Assembly (NCBI GenBank): GCA_947626415.1 | Contig: CANQSA010000003.1 | Location: 1 to 64,000 of the forward strand | Length of the DNA: 64,000 nt | Direction of reading: 5' to 3' | Source of the DNA: an uncultured Lachnospiraceae bacterium | Lineage (GTDB): Bacteria; Bacillota; Clostridia; Lachnospirales; Lachnospiraceae | Shown: positions 1-9,674 of the stretch, piece after piece | Layout: each line of letters begins with the position of its first letter | Position numbering within the stretch: position 1 is the first letter of the stretch | Made by a program: the position numbers and the translations under genes | Notes under the pieces: generated by a model | Seen by the model: only the letters and a program-made list of their open reading frames with translations | The model's database searches: none | What the model was told of the DNA's origin: nothing

Positions 1-2114
1 AGGTTATACTCCTTCGGGTCGAGCGTAGGATACAGACGCATTCTGCCCCACAGCGGAACGTGAACGGTATCGACGTTCATCGTGTAGGTGAAAAGCTTGC
101 TCTCGCTTTCGTCATTAGCGTTATTTGTCGCCCAGCCGTGTTCATAGTGCGTCTGCACGACATGGCTCATATACGACGCGGTGAGCAGCACCTCCATGAC
201 AGTACCCGCCGTACCCGTCACATTGTTGTCGCTGCTGTAAAATATGCCCGCATAGTTCCAAGCCGGTGGACTTGACAACGTGCCGTCCTCAAATATATCC
301 GCGCCCTGATTGTATATACCGTGCAGACCGTTCCATGTTTTCCCGAGCGTATCTTGACCCGGAATGAAAACATTGTACCATTCGTCGCCTGAGTTTTGAT
401 TTAATCGATGCTCATAGTCAAGATCATGACCGTCAACTCTGTTTTCAACCCATTTGCTGGAGTTAGCACTCGTCCATTGGTCGTCATTTACATAGTCATA
501 TGCTGGATTACTTGGAAATCCTTGTCTCTGTCCGTAGCGAACATTCCAGTCTTCGGCGGTATATTGCTGACTGTCCTGTCCCATCTCGTTGAACGAGAAG
601 TTCGCGCCGCCGTCCGACATTATGATCGCGGCGGGTATGCGCGCCACCGTGGACACCACGCCGTTTGTGAGCGTCTCGGTATATGTTGTTGCTTTCGAAT
701 CCGCAAGCTGCTTATACGCGAGGTAGATACCGCCCTGCGTGTTCGTGAAGTAGCCCACGTAGTCGTCGGCTTCGAGACCTTTGGTTGGTTTCATAGCCAG
801 TTTAATCAGAGAAGTTGGCTTATTATTATCTTCATCAATTAAATATTCTTTGTCGTCGGGGTCTTCGGTGGCGCTGTTGGGAATCATCGAGTCGTTTATC
901 CCCTGCAGACCGGCTGCCCATCCCTTTACACCTGAACTTGTATTTGCATATACGTTCCGGCTCAAATCTCCGTTTGTATCCGTCGGGTTCCCGTTCACCC
1001 AGTTTTCCTGACCCGGGAAAGCCTTGACAGGTGTTCCGTCATCTGTACGCACGTTGTTGCTGACGGTGTAGTTATCTATTGTTTGCCACTTATCGGTTTC
1101 CTTTGTTGCATCTGTCTGTCCTTCACCGTCGCCGTCAGCATTCAAAACTCCCGTATATGTGTTGTACTCCGCGTTCACCACGACCGTGTAGCACGTGTCG
1201 CGGTTGTTCATCCAGTACCAGCCTTCTTTGGAAACTTCGGGAAGCTCTGTACCGCCTTTTTTCAAATGATCTTCCGGCGTTCTATACACCAGATCGCTCG
1301 GGTGGTACAGCGTCTCCATGCCGCCGACGGAAAGATAGGGATCATCTTCTGTTGTTCCATTTTCATTTTCATCTACTCTCTGATAATGTCCGAGCGGCAT
1401 GAGCACGACCGCGTTTGCGCCGTAACCGCAGACAGCGACTCTGTTCTGCGGGTTCTGCTCCATGAGCTTGTCGATAGTGTTGTTTATAGCGTTAAGTGTA
1501 GCCTGTATGCGCGAGTTTGCGATACGCTCCGCCATCGGCACGCCCACCTCGGGCCATGTGTATTCTGTTGAATCTCCATCTTTATTATGTTCAACATATA
1601 TATTCTGACCCGCGTCAATGCCGTATCTCGTGTCCTGCCCCATGGAGCCCGACATATCGAAGACGATAACGAGGTCGACAGGGGTCGGCGGGTACTCGTT
1701 GACAACCTGCGAGCTTGCGAGCGCGGAGAATACGTGCAGGAAGTCGGCATTGAACGAGACATTGCCTACGTAGCCGTCGGTAGCCATATCCATGGTGAGG
1801 GTATTTGTGCCGTTGAAGTGCGCGAACACGCTCTTATCCGTCCATACGCGTCCCGCGTAGCGCGAGCCGTTAGTCGCGCTTAACAGACGGTTTAGATAAT
1901 CGTCCATCGTATCGGGGTCCGCGACGCGGGTACCGTCTACAATATTTGCCGTCGGAGCGGGATCGACAGCGAAGGTCGTCATTACGCCTGCGCCGCTGAT
2001 CACGGAGGCAACGATGCACAGGCAGAGCAGAACAGCGGTAAGCCTGTGTGAAAGATCATATGTCCTAATTTTTCTCATGCTTTTTTTTCTTCCTGCAAAG
2101 CTAATGATACGCAT
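1..2114 (-). CDS. Secreted vWA-domain surface protein, C-terminus beyond window
   Basis: The reading frame is open from 2114 to the left edge, so at least 704 residues are present and the end is missing. The N-terminus has basic residues, a hydrophobic stretch (LTAVLLCLCIVASVISGAG) and a likely cleavage near TTFAVDP, so the protein is probably exported. A vWA domain begins around residue 145 with the MIDAS metal-site motif DMSGS. Proteins of this type in Clostridia are pilus-tip or wall-linked adhesins, but no sorting signal can be seen because the end is cut off. The ATG at 2114 follows AAAGGAGG at 10 bases; a second in-frame ATG at 2078 has a weaker site. Codon choice (many GCG and CGC codons) differs from genes right of 3,900, and a recombinase lies upstream, so transfer is likely. 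No canonical leftward promoter was seen. Confidence 0.8.
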   Translation of the reverse strand, partial: MRIISFAGRKKSMRKIRTYDLSHRLTAVLLCLCIVASVISGAGVMTTFAVDPAPTANIVDGTRVADPDTMDDYLNRLLSATNGSRYAGRVWTDKSVFAHFNGTNTLTMDMATDGYVGNVSFNADFLHVFSALASSQVVNEYPPTPVDLVIVFDMSGSMGQDTRYGIDAGQNIYVEHNKDGDSTEYTWPEVGVPMAERIANSRIQATLNAINNTIDKLMEQNPQNRVAVCGYGANAVVLMPLGHYQRVDENENGTTEDDPYLSVGGMETLYHPSDLVYRTPEDHLKKGGTELPEVSKEGWYWMNNRDTCYTVVVNAEYNTYTGVLNADGDGEGQTDATKETDKWQTIDNYTVSNNVRTDDGTPVKAFPGQENWVNGNPTDTNGDLSRNVYANTSSGVKGWAAGLQGINDSMIPNSATEDPDDKEYLIDEDNNKPTSLIKLAMKPTKGLEADDYVGYFTNTQGGIYLAYKQLADSKATTYTETLTNGVVSTVARIPAAIIMSDGGANFSFNEMGQDSQQYTAEDWNVRYGQRQGFPSNPAYDYVNDDQWTSANSSKWVENRVDGHDLDYEHRLNQNSGDEWYNVFIPGQDTLGKTWNGLHGIYNQGADIFEDGTLSSPPAWNYAGIFYSSDNNVTGTAGTVMEVLLTASYMSHVVQTHYEHGWATNNANDESESKLFTYTMNVDTVHVPLWGRMRLYPTLDPKEYN

Positions 2115-2248
2115 TGTAACGCACCCTCCTTTAATTTGCTCTCAAATAGGGAAATGTTTCTATATTTTGCAACAACGTGTGCTTTTTTGTAACCCCAAAA
2201 TGTGAGTGAGCGCTTCGCAAAATAATGAAAAAATGTTCCCACAAAGCA

Positions 2249-2277
2249 TTGACATCCACGTGAAATTGTGCTATAAG
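2249..2277 (+). promoter_or_regulatory. Strong sigma-A-type promoter pointing right, away from the vWA gene
   Basis: TTGACA at 2249-2254 and TATAAG at 2272-2277 are separated by exactly 17 bases. Transcription would start near 2284 and run rightward, antisense to the recombinase; no plus-strand gene follows. A stem-loop begins at the expected start site. Confidence 0.5.
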
Positions 2278-2280
2278 TAC

Positions 2281-2316
2281 GTAGGTTTTTGGGTACGTCG
2301 TTTTGCAGAAACCTAC
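2281..2316. repeat. Inverted repeat next to the outward promoter
   Basis: GTAGGTTT (2281-2288) is repeated inverted as AAACCTAC (2309-2316) around a 20-base loop. It could be the 5' end of a short RNA or a recombinase site. A weakly similar inverted stretch lies near 2190-2203. Confidence 0.4.
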
Positions 2317-2339
2317 ACTTTTCTGTAAAATAGCCCCTG

Positions 2340-3168
<829 letters not shown>

Positions 3169-3189
3169 AAATACCTCCGTAAATTGTTC

Positions 3190-3241
3190 GCCCTGCGGCG
3201 TATGCGGTTTGCTGTGAAAGTAAGCCGTATCGCCGCAGGGC
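3190..3241. repeat. Perfect 11-bp inverted repeat upstream of the HTH gene
   Basis: GCCCTGCGGCG at 3190-3200 pairs with CGCCGCAGGGC at 3231-3241, with further partial pairing inside (ATGCGG with CCGTAT). It lies just upstream of the ribosome site of the small HTH gene. It could be an operator or an attenuating hairpin; there is no T-run, so it is not a simple terminator. Confidence 0.45.
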
Positions 3242-3395
3242 GTGGTGTGAGGGACAGCCAGTTTCAATTTTTCTGACCGTCCCCCGATGTCCTGTCCATT
3301 AGCCTGATTTTCGATTTTGCTGTTTCGCGTGACTTCATACTGTTCCATGAAAAGCTGCGCCGACTGGCGATATGTGTTCGCTGTCCAGCGTGACG

Positions 3396-3542
3396 CTATT
3401 TAATGGAGATAGGAGCATGAAGCCGCAAAACTATTCGTTGTTTTGATAAAGCCCTGTTTTGCCGCTCTCCCTGAAAGCCGTTCCTGCCCCGAATCTCACG
3501 GCGACGTTTTCGTTCCCCTTGGTGCTCTTCACCGGAGAACAT
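3396..3542 (-). CDS. Possible 48-residue basic peptide, doubtful
   Basis: The ORF starts MFSGEEHQGERKRRREIRG and is rich in Arg, Gln and Lys. AAAGGG lies only two to three bases before the ATG. I recognise no family. It may be a chance ORF in junction DNA. Confidence 0.2.
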   Translation of the reverse strand: MFSGEEHQGERKRRREIRGRNGFQGERQNRALSKQRIVLRLHAPISIK

Positions 3543-3705
3543 ATCCCTTTCAGACGGTCATGCTGTTTTCAAAGTGCATTGTCTATTGACATGACCATTG
3601 TAGCTAGGGCGTCGTGGTTTGCGACTTCCTGAGTAGTCCCCACTAAACCATGGGGTAACGATTCGTTATGTCCTTCACTGGTGACGGTGAACGAATTATT
3701 CACCA

Positions 3706-3846
3706 TCAGGTTATCGAAAAAGCACATACGCTTAAACAAATAGAAAAGCCCACTTCAGCCAAACATTTCTGTCTGACTGAGGTAGGCGCTTCTACATCTT
3801 CAGGACTCCCAGCCGATGCCGCTGTATGGCCCGGATACCCGTTGTT
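3706..3846 (-). pseudogene. Possible remnant of an IS605-type TnpB C-terminus
   Basis: A minus-strand frame without a start reads GHTAASAGSPEDVEAPTSVRQ and on to a stop. It loosely resembles the variable tails of TnpB proteins, which often end in an SVKQE-like motif. The catalytic and zinc-finger parts are absent. This is a resemblance by eye only. Confidence 0.2.
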
Positions 3847-3899
3847 TCAGGTATCCATCCAACTTTCCGCTGAGATCAAGCTTTTCAATCCAACAAGTT

Positions 3900-4706
3900 C
3901 TACAATATCAGAAATTTGTATTTTTCCACACTGTAAAGCGGCACAAAGGGCAGGAGGATCGGAACCGTCTTTACATACTCCTGATACTCCGGATCGGAGC
4001 CGTAATTCTTATTCTGCCGCACCTCCAGACGTCTGGCTCCGCTGAACATCACAAAAACAATTCCCACATAACCCAGCAGCGCAACGATCCACTGCCCCAC
4101 CGACTGAAGCGATGTGATCCCGACCACCAGCACACCGGTCCACAAAATCAGCTCTCCGAGATAGTTCGGACAACGCACAAGCCGAAACAGTCCCTTGTCG
4201 CAAAAGCGCTTCGGGTTGTTCTTTTTCTGGCGGCTCTTGCTTAAATCAGCCAAAGACTCCAGCAGGATCCCGCCCGCCATCAGCACTGTGCCGATCACAA
4301 AAGATACCGAACAGCCGGTGTTGCCGTTATCGTAACGATAGAAAACCGGTGATATCATAAACAAATACAAAATACCGCAAAAAATCCAAAGCATGGCCTT
4401 CAGCCACAGCTTCATACCGGAGCCATCTTTAATTTCCGTCGTCATATGTCTGCGGTAGCTGCTGCTCTTTACTTCACGATACAGCAGAAAGCCGCTGAGC
4501 CGTAACCCGTACAATATCAGGATCAGACAACTGATTACCACCGGGATACTGAGCCTGTCGCGCAGCAAGATCAGCATCGCCGCTCCCTGCCCGGAAATTG
4601 CCAGCCCATACCCGATGGAGATAAAATACACATATTTGTAAAAACCAATCATGCAGCACACAAGCGCCACCAAAAATAAAATTCCAAATTCCATTGAAAA
4701 TACCAT
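3900..4706 (-). CDS. DUF1295-type membrane protein (steroid 5-alpha-reductase-like fold)
   Basis: A 268-residue protein with about seven hydrophobic segments. The C-terminal half has the pattern FRLVRCPNYLGELILWTG, followed by RRLEVRQNKNYGSDPEYQEY, which is typical of DUF1295 and isoprenylcysteine-methyltransferase-like membrane enzymes that bind a nucleotide cofactor there. The substrate is unknown. ATG 4706 follows a GGAAAGGG stretch; ATG 4694 is an alternative. It is divergent from the M32 peptidase gene and is the first clearly chromosomal gene right of the mobile-like region. Confidence 0.8.
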   Translation of the reverse strand: MVFSMEFGILFLVALVCCMIGFYKYVYFISIGYGLAISGQGAAMLILLRDRLSIPVVISCLILILYGLRLSGFLLYREVKSSSYRRHMTTEIKDGSGMKLWLKAMLWIFCGILYLFMISPVFYRYDNGNTGCSVSFVIGTVLMAGGILLESLADLSKSRQKKNNPKRFCDKGLFRLVRCPNYLGELILWTGVLVVGITSLQSVGQWIVALLGYVGIVFVMFSGARRLEVRQNKNYGSDPEYQEYVKTVPILLPFVPLYSVEKYKFLIL

Positions 4707-4786
4707 TAAACCATCCCTTTCCTTTCCAGATTTAGTTTCTGTGGTTAAATTATACCATCATTACGCTCTTATTTCAATCAGCTCAT

Positions 4787-4815
4787 TTGCAAATCTTCTT
4801 CCCCGCTGGTATAAT
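4787..4815 (+). promoter_or_regulatory. Promoter of the M32 carboxypeptidase gene
   Basis: TTGCAA and TATAAT are spaced by 17 bases. The predicted start near 4822 leaves a leader of about 45 bases before ATG 4867. Confidence 0.7.
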
Positions 4816-4866
4816 ATCTCTGAAAAAATGTATACTAGATTTAAATATTGTCAACGGGAGGCAGAG

Positions 4867-6363
4867 ATGAAATTAGAGGATGCATTAACCCAACTGGAAG
4901 AATTGCAGCGTAAAATGTACGCCTATGACGCCGCGTCGAATGCGTTATATTTAGACGGCGTTACCGTAGCGCCAAAAGGTACGGGAGAAGGACGGGGCGT
5001 TGCCCTGAGTATACTGGCCGGAGAACGCCACAAGCTGTTTTCTGCGCCGGAAGTGGGCAAGCTGTTGGAATATCTGACGAAACATAAGGCGGAATTGAGC
5101 CGACTGGTGCAGAGACAGGTGGAAGAACTGAGCCGCAGTTATGAACAGCTTACTCGGATTCCCGCAGACGAATACATGGAATATGCCAGTCTGACCAATG
5201 AGGCCAATGAAGTCTGGGAAACTGCCAAAGAAGAGAGTGATTTTTCAAAATTCGAGCCGGTGCTAAAAAAGCTGGTGAAATTCAACCAGAAATTCGCGAA
5301 ATATTATGACAGAAAAAAGAAACCGTATGACGCACTGTTAAATGAATTTGAGCGCGGCGTGGACATGGAATATCTGGATCAGTTTTTCGCGACTCTGCGG
5401 GAACGGATCGTGCCGCTCTTAAAAGCAATTGAAGAAAAAGAACAGCCGGACGATTCATTTCTGCACAAGCACTACCCCATCGAGGCACAGAAGCGGTTTT
5501 CCGATTATCTGATGGAGGTTGTGGGACTGGACCGGAGGCATTGTACCATCGGAGAATCCGAGCACCCGTTTACCCTGAATTTTAACAATAAGGACGTGCG
5601 GATTACCACACATTATCAGGAAGAAGATGTGGCAAGCTCCATGTATTCCGTGATTCACGAAAGCGGTCATGCGCGATATGAATTGGGGATTCGGGACGAT
5701 ATGCAGTATACCTGTCTGGCAGGCGGCGTTTCCATGGGCGTCCATGAAAGCCAGTCCCGTTTTTATGAGAATATCATCGGACGTTCCCTGCCTTTTATTC
5801 AGGCCATTTTTCCAAAAATGCAGGAATTTTTCCCGGAACAGTTAAACGGAGTAACAGCCGAGCAGTTTTACCGCGCGGTCAACAAGGTACAGCCGTCTCT
5901 GGTCCGGATCGAAGCGGACGAACTGACCTACAGCCTGCACATCATGGTGCGGTACGAGATTGAAAAACAGCTAATTGACGGTTCCCTGAAAGTACAGGAT
6001 ATCCCGGAAACCTGGAACAAATTATATAAAGAATACCTGGGCGTGGAGGTGCCTGACGATAAACACGGCTGCCTGCAGGATTCCCATTGGGCAGGCGGTT
6101 CCTTCGGCTACTTCCCTTCTTATGCGCTAGGCAGCGCTTACGGCGCGCAGATGTTAAAAAATATGGAGAAAGAAGTCGATGTGTGGGGAACCGTTGGAAA
6201 AGGCGATCTTTCCGCCGTCTCCGCATGGCTTGGCGAGAAAATTCACCAGTACGGCAGCTCTATGGAACCTGCGGACGTAGTGAAAAACGCCTGCGGGGAA
6301 TTTGATCCTGCTGTGTACGCTGATTATCTGACAGAAAAATTCTCTAAGATTTATGATCTGTAA
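4867..6363 (+). CDS. M32 family metallocarboxypeptidase
   Basis: A cytoplasmic zinc carboxypeptidase of 498 residues, the normal M32 length, which removes C-terminal amino acids from peptides. The zinc motif HESGH is at residues 264-268, in the context VIHESGHARYELG; the later conserved stretch GVSMGVHESQSRFYEN and the C-terminal DSHWAGGSFGYFPSYALGS also fit the family. The frame is open back to 4651, but GGGAGG six bases before ATG 4867 and the promoter at 4787-4815 fix the start here. It appears monocistronic. Confidence 0.95.
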   Translation: MKLEDALTQLEELQRKMYAYDAASNALYLDGVTVAPKGTGEGRGVALSILAGERHKLFSAPEVGKLLEYLTKHKAELSRLVQRQVEELSRSYEQLTRIPADEYMEYASLTNEANEVWETAKEESDFSKFEPVLKKLVKFNQKFAKYYDRKKKPYDALLNEFERGVDMEYLDQFFATLRERIVPLLKAIEEKEQPDDSFLHKHYPIEAQKRFSDYLMEVVGLDRRHCTIGESEHPFTLNFNNKDVRITTHYQEEDVASSMYSVIHESGHARYELGIRDDMQYTCLAGGVSMGVHESQSRFYENIIGRSLPFIQAIFPKMQEFFPEQLNGVTAEQFYRAVNKVQPSLVRIEADELTYSLHIMVRYEIEKQLIDGSLKVQDIPETWNKLYKEYLGVEVPDDKHGCLQDSHWAGGSFGYFPSYALGSAYGAQMLKNMEKEVDVWGTVGKGDLSAVSAWLGEKIHQYGSSMEPADVVKNACGEFDPAVYADYLTEKFSKIYDL

Positions 6364-6387
6364 ATTTCCTTGTTAGCGCAAATATGA

Positions 6388-6416
6388 TTGAATAAAATCC
6401 GATTGCATTGTATAAT
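6388..6416 (+). promoter_or_regulatory. Promoter of the MATE transporter gene
   Basis: TTGAAT and TATAAT are spaced by 17 bases, just after the carboxypeptidase stop. Confidence 0.65.
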
Positions 6417-6456
6417 AGAATGACGTTTCAATTTTGTTATGTGAGGAAAGTATACA

Positions 6457-7824
6457 ATGGCAAAGTACGGCAGAATCGATATATTTGAGCAATTTCCGAT
6501 TCCGAAAGCAGTTATGAGCATGTCGGTTCCCACCATCATCAGCTCTTTAGTGATGGTGCTTTATAATCTGGCGGATACCTATTTCGTAGGTCTTTTGAAT
6601 AACCCCGTACAGACTTCGGCTGTGACGCTTGCCGCACCGCTTCTGCTCGCCTTCAATGCGGTGAACAATCTCTTTGGGGTGGGCAGCTCGTCCATGATGA
6701 GCAGGGCACTGGGAACAAAGGATTATGATACGGTCCGGCGAAGCTCTGCTTTCGGCTTTTACTGCGCACTGACATGCGCCTTGCTTTTTTCAGCGGCCTA
6801 CATGCTCTTAAAATCGCCTGTGCTGGCTCTTTTGGGTACAGATGCGGAAACGACGGAAGCCACCGCCGCTTATTTGCGATGGACAGTGAGCCTCGGCGCC
6901 GCTCCGGCGATTTTGAATGTCGTCCTGGCCTATCTGGTACGATCGGAGGGCGCATCGCTGCACGCCAGCATCGGCACTATGAGCGGCTGTGTGCTGAACA
7001 TCCTGCTGGATCCCATCTTTATTCTGCCCTGGGGACTTAACATGGGAGCGTCCGGCGCGGGTCTGGCAACCTGTCTCTCCAACTGCTTTGCATGCGGTTA
7101 CTTCTTTGTGCTGCTCTTTCTGCAGCGTGGAAAAACCTATGTATGCGTCCATCCCAAAATGGCCCGGCCCCGCAAAAACATTGTGGCTGGGGTATTCATC
7201 GTGGGCGTTCCGGCTTCGATACAGAACCTGTTAAATGTTACCGGCATGACGATTTTAAACAACTTTGCTTCTCCCTTCGGACCTGACGCCGTGGCCGCAA
7301 TGGGGATTGCCCAAAAGATCTCTATGATCCCGATGTACATCGCCATGGGTGTTTCTCAGGGTCTCCAGCCGTTAGTAGGCTACAATTACAGCAGCAAAAA
7401 TTACCGCAGAATGAAAGACGCGATCCTGTTTGCTCTGAAAATATCCATGATCTTTTTGGTGATTGTCACGATTGGCTATGAGATTGGCGCCGGGCAGTTA
7501 ACCCGACTGTTCATGAAAAACGAGGCCGTTATCTCCTATGGCAGCACCTTCTTACGCTGTCTGTGTCTTGCGCAGCCGTTTCTCTGCATGGATTTTCTGG
7601 CAGTGGGCGTTTTTCAGGCGTGCGGTATGGGCGGAAAAGCATTGCTCTTCGCTTTCCTGCGAAAAATCGTGCTGGAAATTCCCGCACTGTTTCTTTTAAA
7701 CGCCGTCTGGCCTCTCTACGGTCTGGCCTGCGCGCAGCCCGCGGCGGAACTGATCCTTGCCGTGATTGCCATGATCGTGCTGGCACGCATGTTCCATACG
7801 CTTTCTCCGGTCACAGATCCCTGA
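6457..7824 (+). CDS. MATE family efflux transporter
   Basis: A 455-residue inner-membrane protein with about 12 hydrophobic segments in two similar halves. The N-terminal PKAVMSMSVPTIISSLVMVLYNLADTYF-type pattern, GVGSSSMMSRALG and the second-half GVSQGLQPLVGYNYSSKN are hallmarks of MATE (MatE/NorM) drug or metabolite exporters driven by sodium or proton gradients. The substrate cannot be told. TGAGGAAAG precedes ATG 6457. The 3' end overlaps the convergent RNase G gene by 14 bases, so antisense interference at the ends is possible. Confidence 0.93.
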   Translation: MAKYGRIDIFEQFPIPKAVMSMSVPTIISSLVMVLYNLADTYFVGLLNNPVQTSAVTLAAPLLLAFNAVNNLFGVGSSSMMSRALGTKDYDTVRRSSAFGFYCALTCALLFSAAYMLLKSPVLALLGTDAETTEATAAYLRWTVSLGAAPAILNVVLAYLVRSEGASLHASIGTMSGCVLNILLDPIFILPWGLNMGASGAGLATCLSNCFACGYFFVLLFLQRGKTYVCVHPKMARPRKNIVAGVFIVGVPASIQNLLNVTGMTILNNFASPFGPDAVAAMGIAQKISMIPMYIAMGVSQGLQPLVGYNYSSKNYRRMKDAILFALKISMIFLVIVTIGYEIGAGQLTRLFMKNEAVISYGSTFLRCLCLAQPFLCMDFLAVGVFQACGMGGKALLFAFLRKIVLEIPALFLLNAVWPLYGLACAQPAAELILAVIAMIVLARMFHTLSPVTDP

Positions 7825-9001
7825 TCTGCTGCTTCCACGCATACAGCGCTGCCTTCGTTTTCTTCCGTGTCAGCTCTACCAGCCCCAGAGCGGTCATACC
7901 GGCCAGATGCACCGGAACCGGATCCTGCTTCAGCAGACCGGAAAAATACGATACCAGCTTCGTTTCATATTCCGGCGGCAGATTGATAAAATCCACGATT
8001 ACGATGCCGGATATATTGCGGAGCCGAAGTTGTCTGGCAATCTCGTCCGCCGCCTCTTTATTGACCTGATAAAAGACCTCATCCTGATTTTTCTTTTTAC
8101 TTTGAAATTTACCGGTGTTGACATCGATGACAGTCAAAGCTTCCGTAGGTTCGATCACCAGATAAGCGCCGGATTTCAGCCAGACTCTGGGAGCGATCGC
8201 GGATTGATAGATGCCTGCCAGATTATAACATTTGATCAGCGGATATTGTTCGTCTGTATAGAGACGCAGCTTTGGCAGATCCCCCGGCTGCTCTTCTTCC
8301 AGAAAGGTTTTGATATCGGCATAGAGTTCCGGAGAATCCGTAAGAATCTCATCGACTTCTTCCGAATACAGATTGCGGATGTCCTGTAAATAGCCCGCCG
8401 GCTCCCCATACACCTGCGTATAGCAGGGGCGGTGGATCGCGGTCTCCTTCAGCGTCTGAAACCGTTCAGACAGTTTTCTTACCTGGTCGGCGGTTTCTTC
8501 CGGTGACAGATTCTGACTGTTGGTACGGATGATAAACCCATACTCCTCGGTTACATACTGCTCCGCCAGCGCGCGGACTTCCTGTTTCCAGTCAGCATCC
8601 TGGATCTTACCGGAAAAGCCCAGAAAATTCCTGCCGCAAGTCAGTATGACATATTTATTTCCGATCTGCAGGTCGCAGGTCAATACCGGATCCTTGGTCT
8701 TAACCGCGTCCTTGGAAACCTGCACCAGAATCTCATCTCCCTGGCAGAGCTTCCCACTTTGTTTTGGATTCAGAAAAATACAGTGTTCGGCGTGAGCAAG
8801 ATCCAGATACCCGCGCTGCGTGGGGGAAATATAGACAAACGCCGCATGCAGATACGGAACCACATCCCGGACCTTCCCGACATAGATATGGTTTAAAATA
8901 GAACCTTCCTCTTCATAGCAGGATAAGGCCAGCGGCTTCCTGTCTTCCAGAAGCGCAGATAAGATCAGATGGTCGGTCCGTGTGATAATGTGTCGGTTCA
9001 T
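7811..9001 (-). CDS. rng: Ribonuclease E/G family endoribonuclease
   Basis: A 396-residue RNase G-type enzyme that cuts single-stranded RNA in rRNA and mRNA processing. An S1-like RNA-binding insert sits near the N-terminus (IYVGKVRDVVPYLHAAFVYI); the DNase I-like core carries the two metal-binding aspartates in TVIDVNTGKF and VIVDFINLP. It lacks the long RNase E tail. GGAGG four bases before ATG 9001 sets the start; a 22-residue upstream extension is not conserved. It ends a block with the two radical-SAM-associated genes, an order common in Clostridia where rplU-ysxB-rpmA usually follow; here a convergent MATE gene follows instead. Confidence 0.92.
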   Translation of the reverse strand: MNRHIITRTDHLILSALLEDRKPLALSCYEEEGSILNHIYVGKVRDVVPYLHAAFVYISPTQRGYLDLAHAEHCIFLNPKQSGKLCQGDEILVQVSKDAVKTKDPVLTCDLQIGNKYVILTCGRNFLGFSGKIQDADWKQEVRALAEQYVTEEYGFIIRTNSQNLSPEETADQVRKLSERFQTLKETAIHRPCYTQVYGEPAGYLQDIRNLYSEEVDEILTDSPELYADIKTFLEEEQPGDLPKLRLYTDEQYPLIKCYNLAGIYQSAIAPRVWLKSGAYLVIEPTEALTVIDVNTGKFQSKKKNQDEVFYQVNKEAADEIARQLRLRNISGIVIVDFINLPPEYETKLVSYFSGLLKQDPVPVHLAGMTALGLVELTRKKTKAALYAWKQQIRDL

Positions 9002-9023
9002 AGTTCCTCCAACCGGATAAACT

Positions 9024-9674
9024 CTATTCGTCCAAATAGAGCTGCAGTCTTGTAATGCAGCAGGCAAACGGGGAAAATGGAATCCCCAGAAACGTAAAAT
9101 AAGCCTCCATGACCAGCTCCGGTTTCAGATTTTCCACACTGCCCGCGGCTGCTTTCAGGTAAATTTTATGGTCCGCATCTGCGGAAAGCGCGTAGATCAT
9201 CGGTTTGATATCCACTTCTTTTTCACTGGATTTCGTCTTTTTTATCACTTTGATCTCCGGCTGCGCGTAAAAAGCCGCAATCGTTTCCGCAAGATCGACA
9301 TCCGGTGCATAGCCGTCCCGAAAGCCGATCCGATAGTCTGCCGCAGAGACTAACGACATGGATTTTTTGGCGTCCTCCGGCAGTTCCCAAACCTCCAGGA
9401 TCTCCATTTCCGGATTCATCTGCGCGTTCAGCGCATCTTTGATCCACGCCGGTTCCTGTCTGCCGGCCAGTGTCATATCAAACAGTTCTCCCTCGCTTTC
9501 AATCCCCACGCCCAGCGGAGACGCAAACGACAAGAGCTGATGCGGACTGAACCCTTCCGAATACGCCACATCAATATCCGCGCGGCGGATCGCTTTCTGA
9601 AAATACCGCATGATATCCAGATGTCCTACAAATTTCATGGAGCCGCGCTTGGCAAATTTAATTCTGACCTTCAA
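9024..9674 (-). CDS. TIGR03936 / DUF2344 protein
   Basis: A 216-residue protein with the family signature KVRIKFAKRGSMKFVGHLD, then FSPHQLLSFASPLGVG. It is the usual partner of the TIGR03960 radical SAM protein and is fused to it in some genomes. The biochemical role is not established; tRNA or rRNA modification is often suspected. Start TTG 9674 is chosen because GGAGGAGG lies seven bases upstream; TTG 9692 would overlap that site. The gene overlaps the end of the radical SAM gene by 17 bases, so translation is coupled. Confidence 0.9.
   Translation of the reverse strand: MKVRIKFAKRGSMKFVGHLDIMRYFQKAIRRADIDVAYSEGFSPHQLLSFASPLGVGIESEGELFDMTLAGRQEPAWIKDALNAQMNPEMEILEVWELPEDAKKSMSLVSAADYRIGFRDGYAPDVDLAETIAAFYAQPEIKVIKKTKSSEKEVDIKPMIYALSADADHKIYLKAAAGSVENLKPELVMEAYFTFLGIPFSPFACCITRLQLYLDE

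Larger units (their letters stand above)
3349..3899. other. Gene-poor junction between mobile-like DNA and the chromosome
   Basis: There is no recognisable full gene in these 551 bases. They contain short plus-strand ORFs with good ribosome sites (for example nine codons at 3417-3446 after GGAGATAGGAG), a 48-codon minus-strand ORF, a GGTGAA/TTCACC hairpin near 3690, and a possible transposase tail at 3706-3846. The texture suggests the worn edge of a mobile element. Confidence 0.4.
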
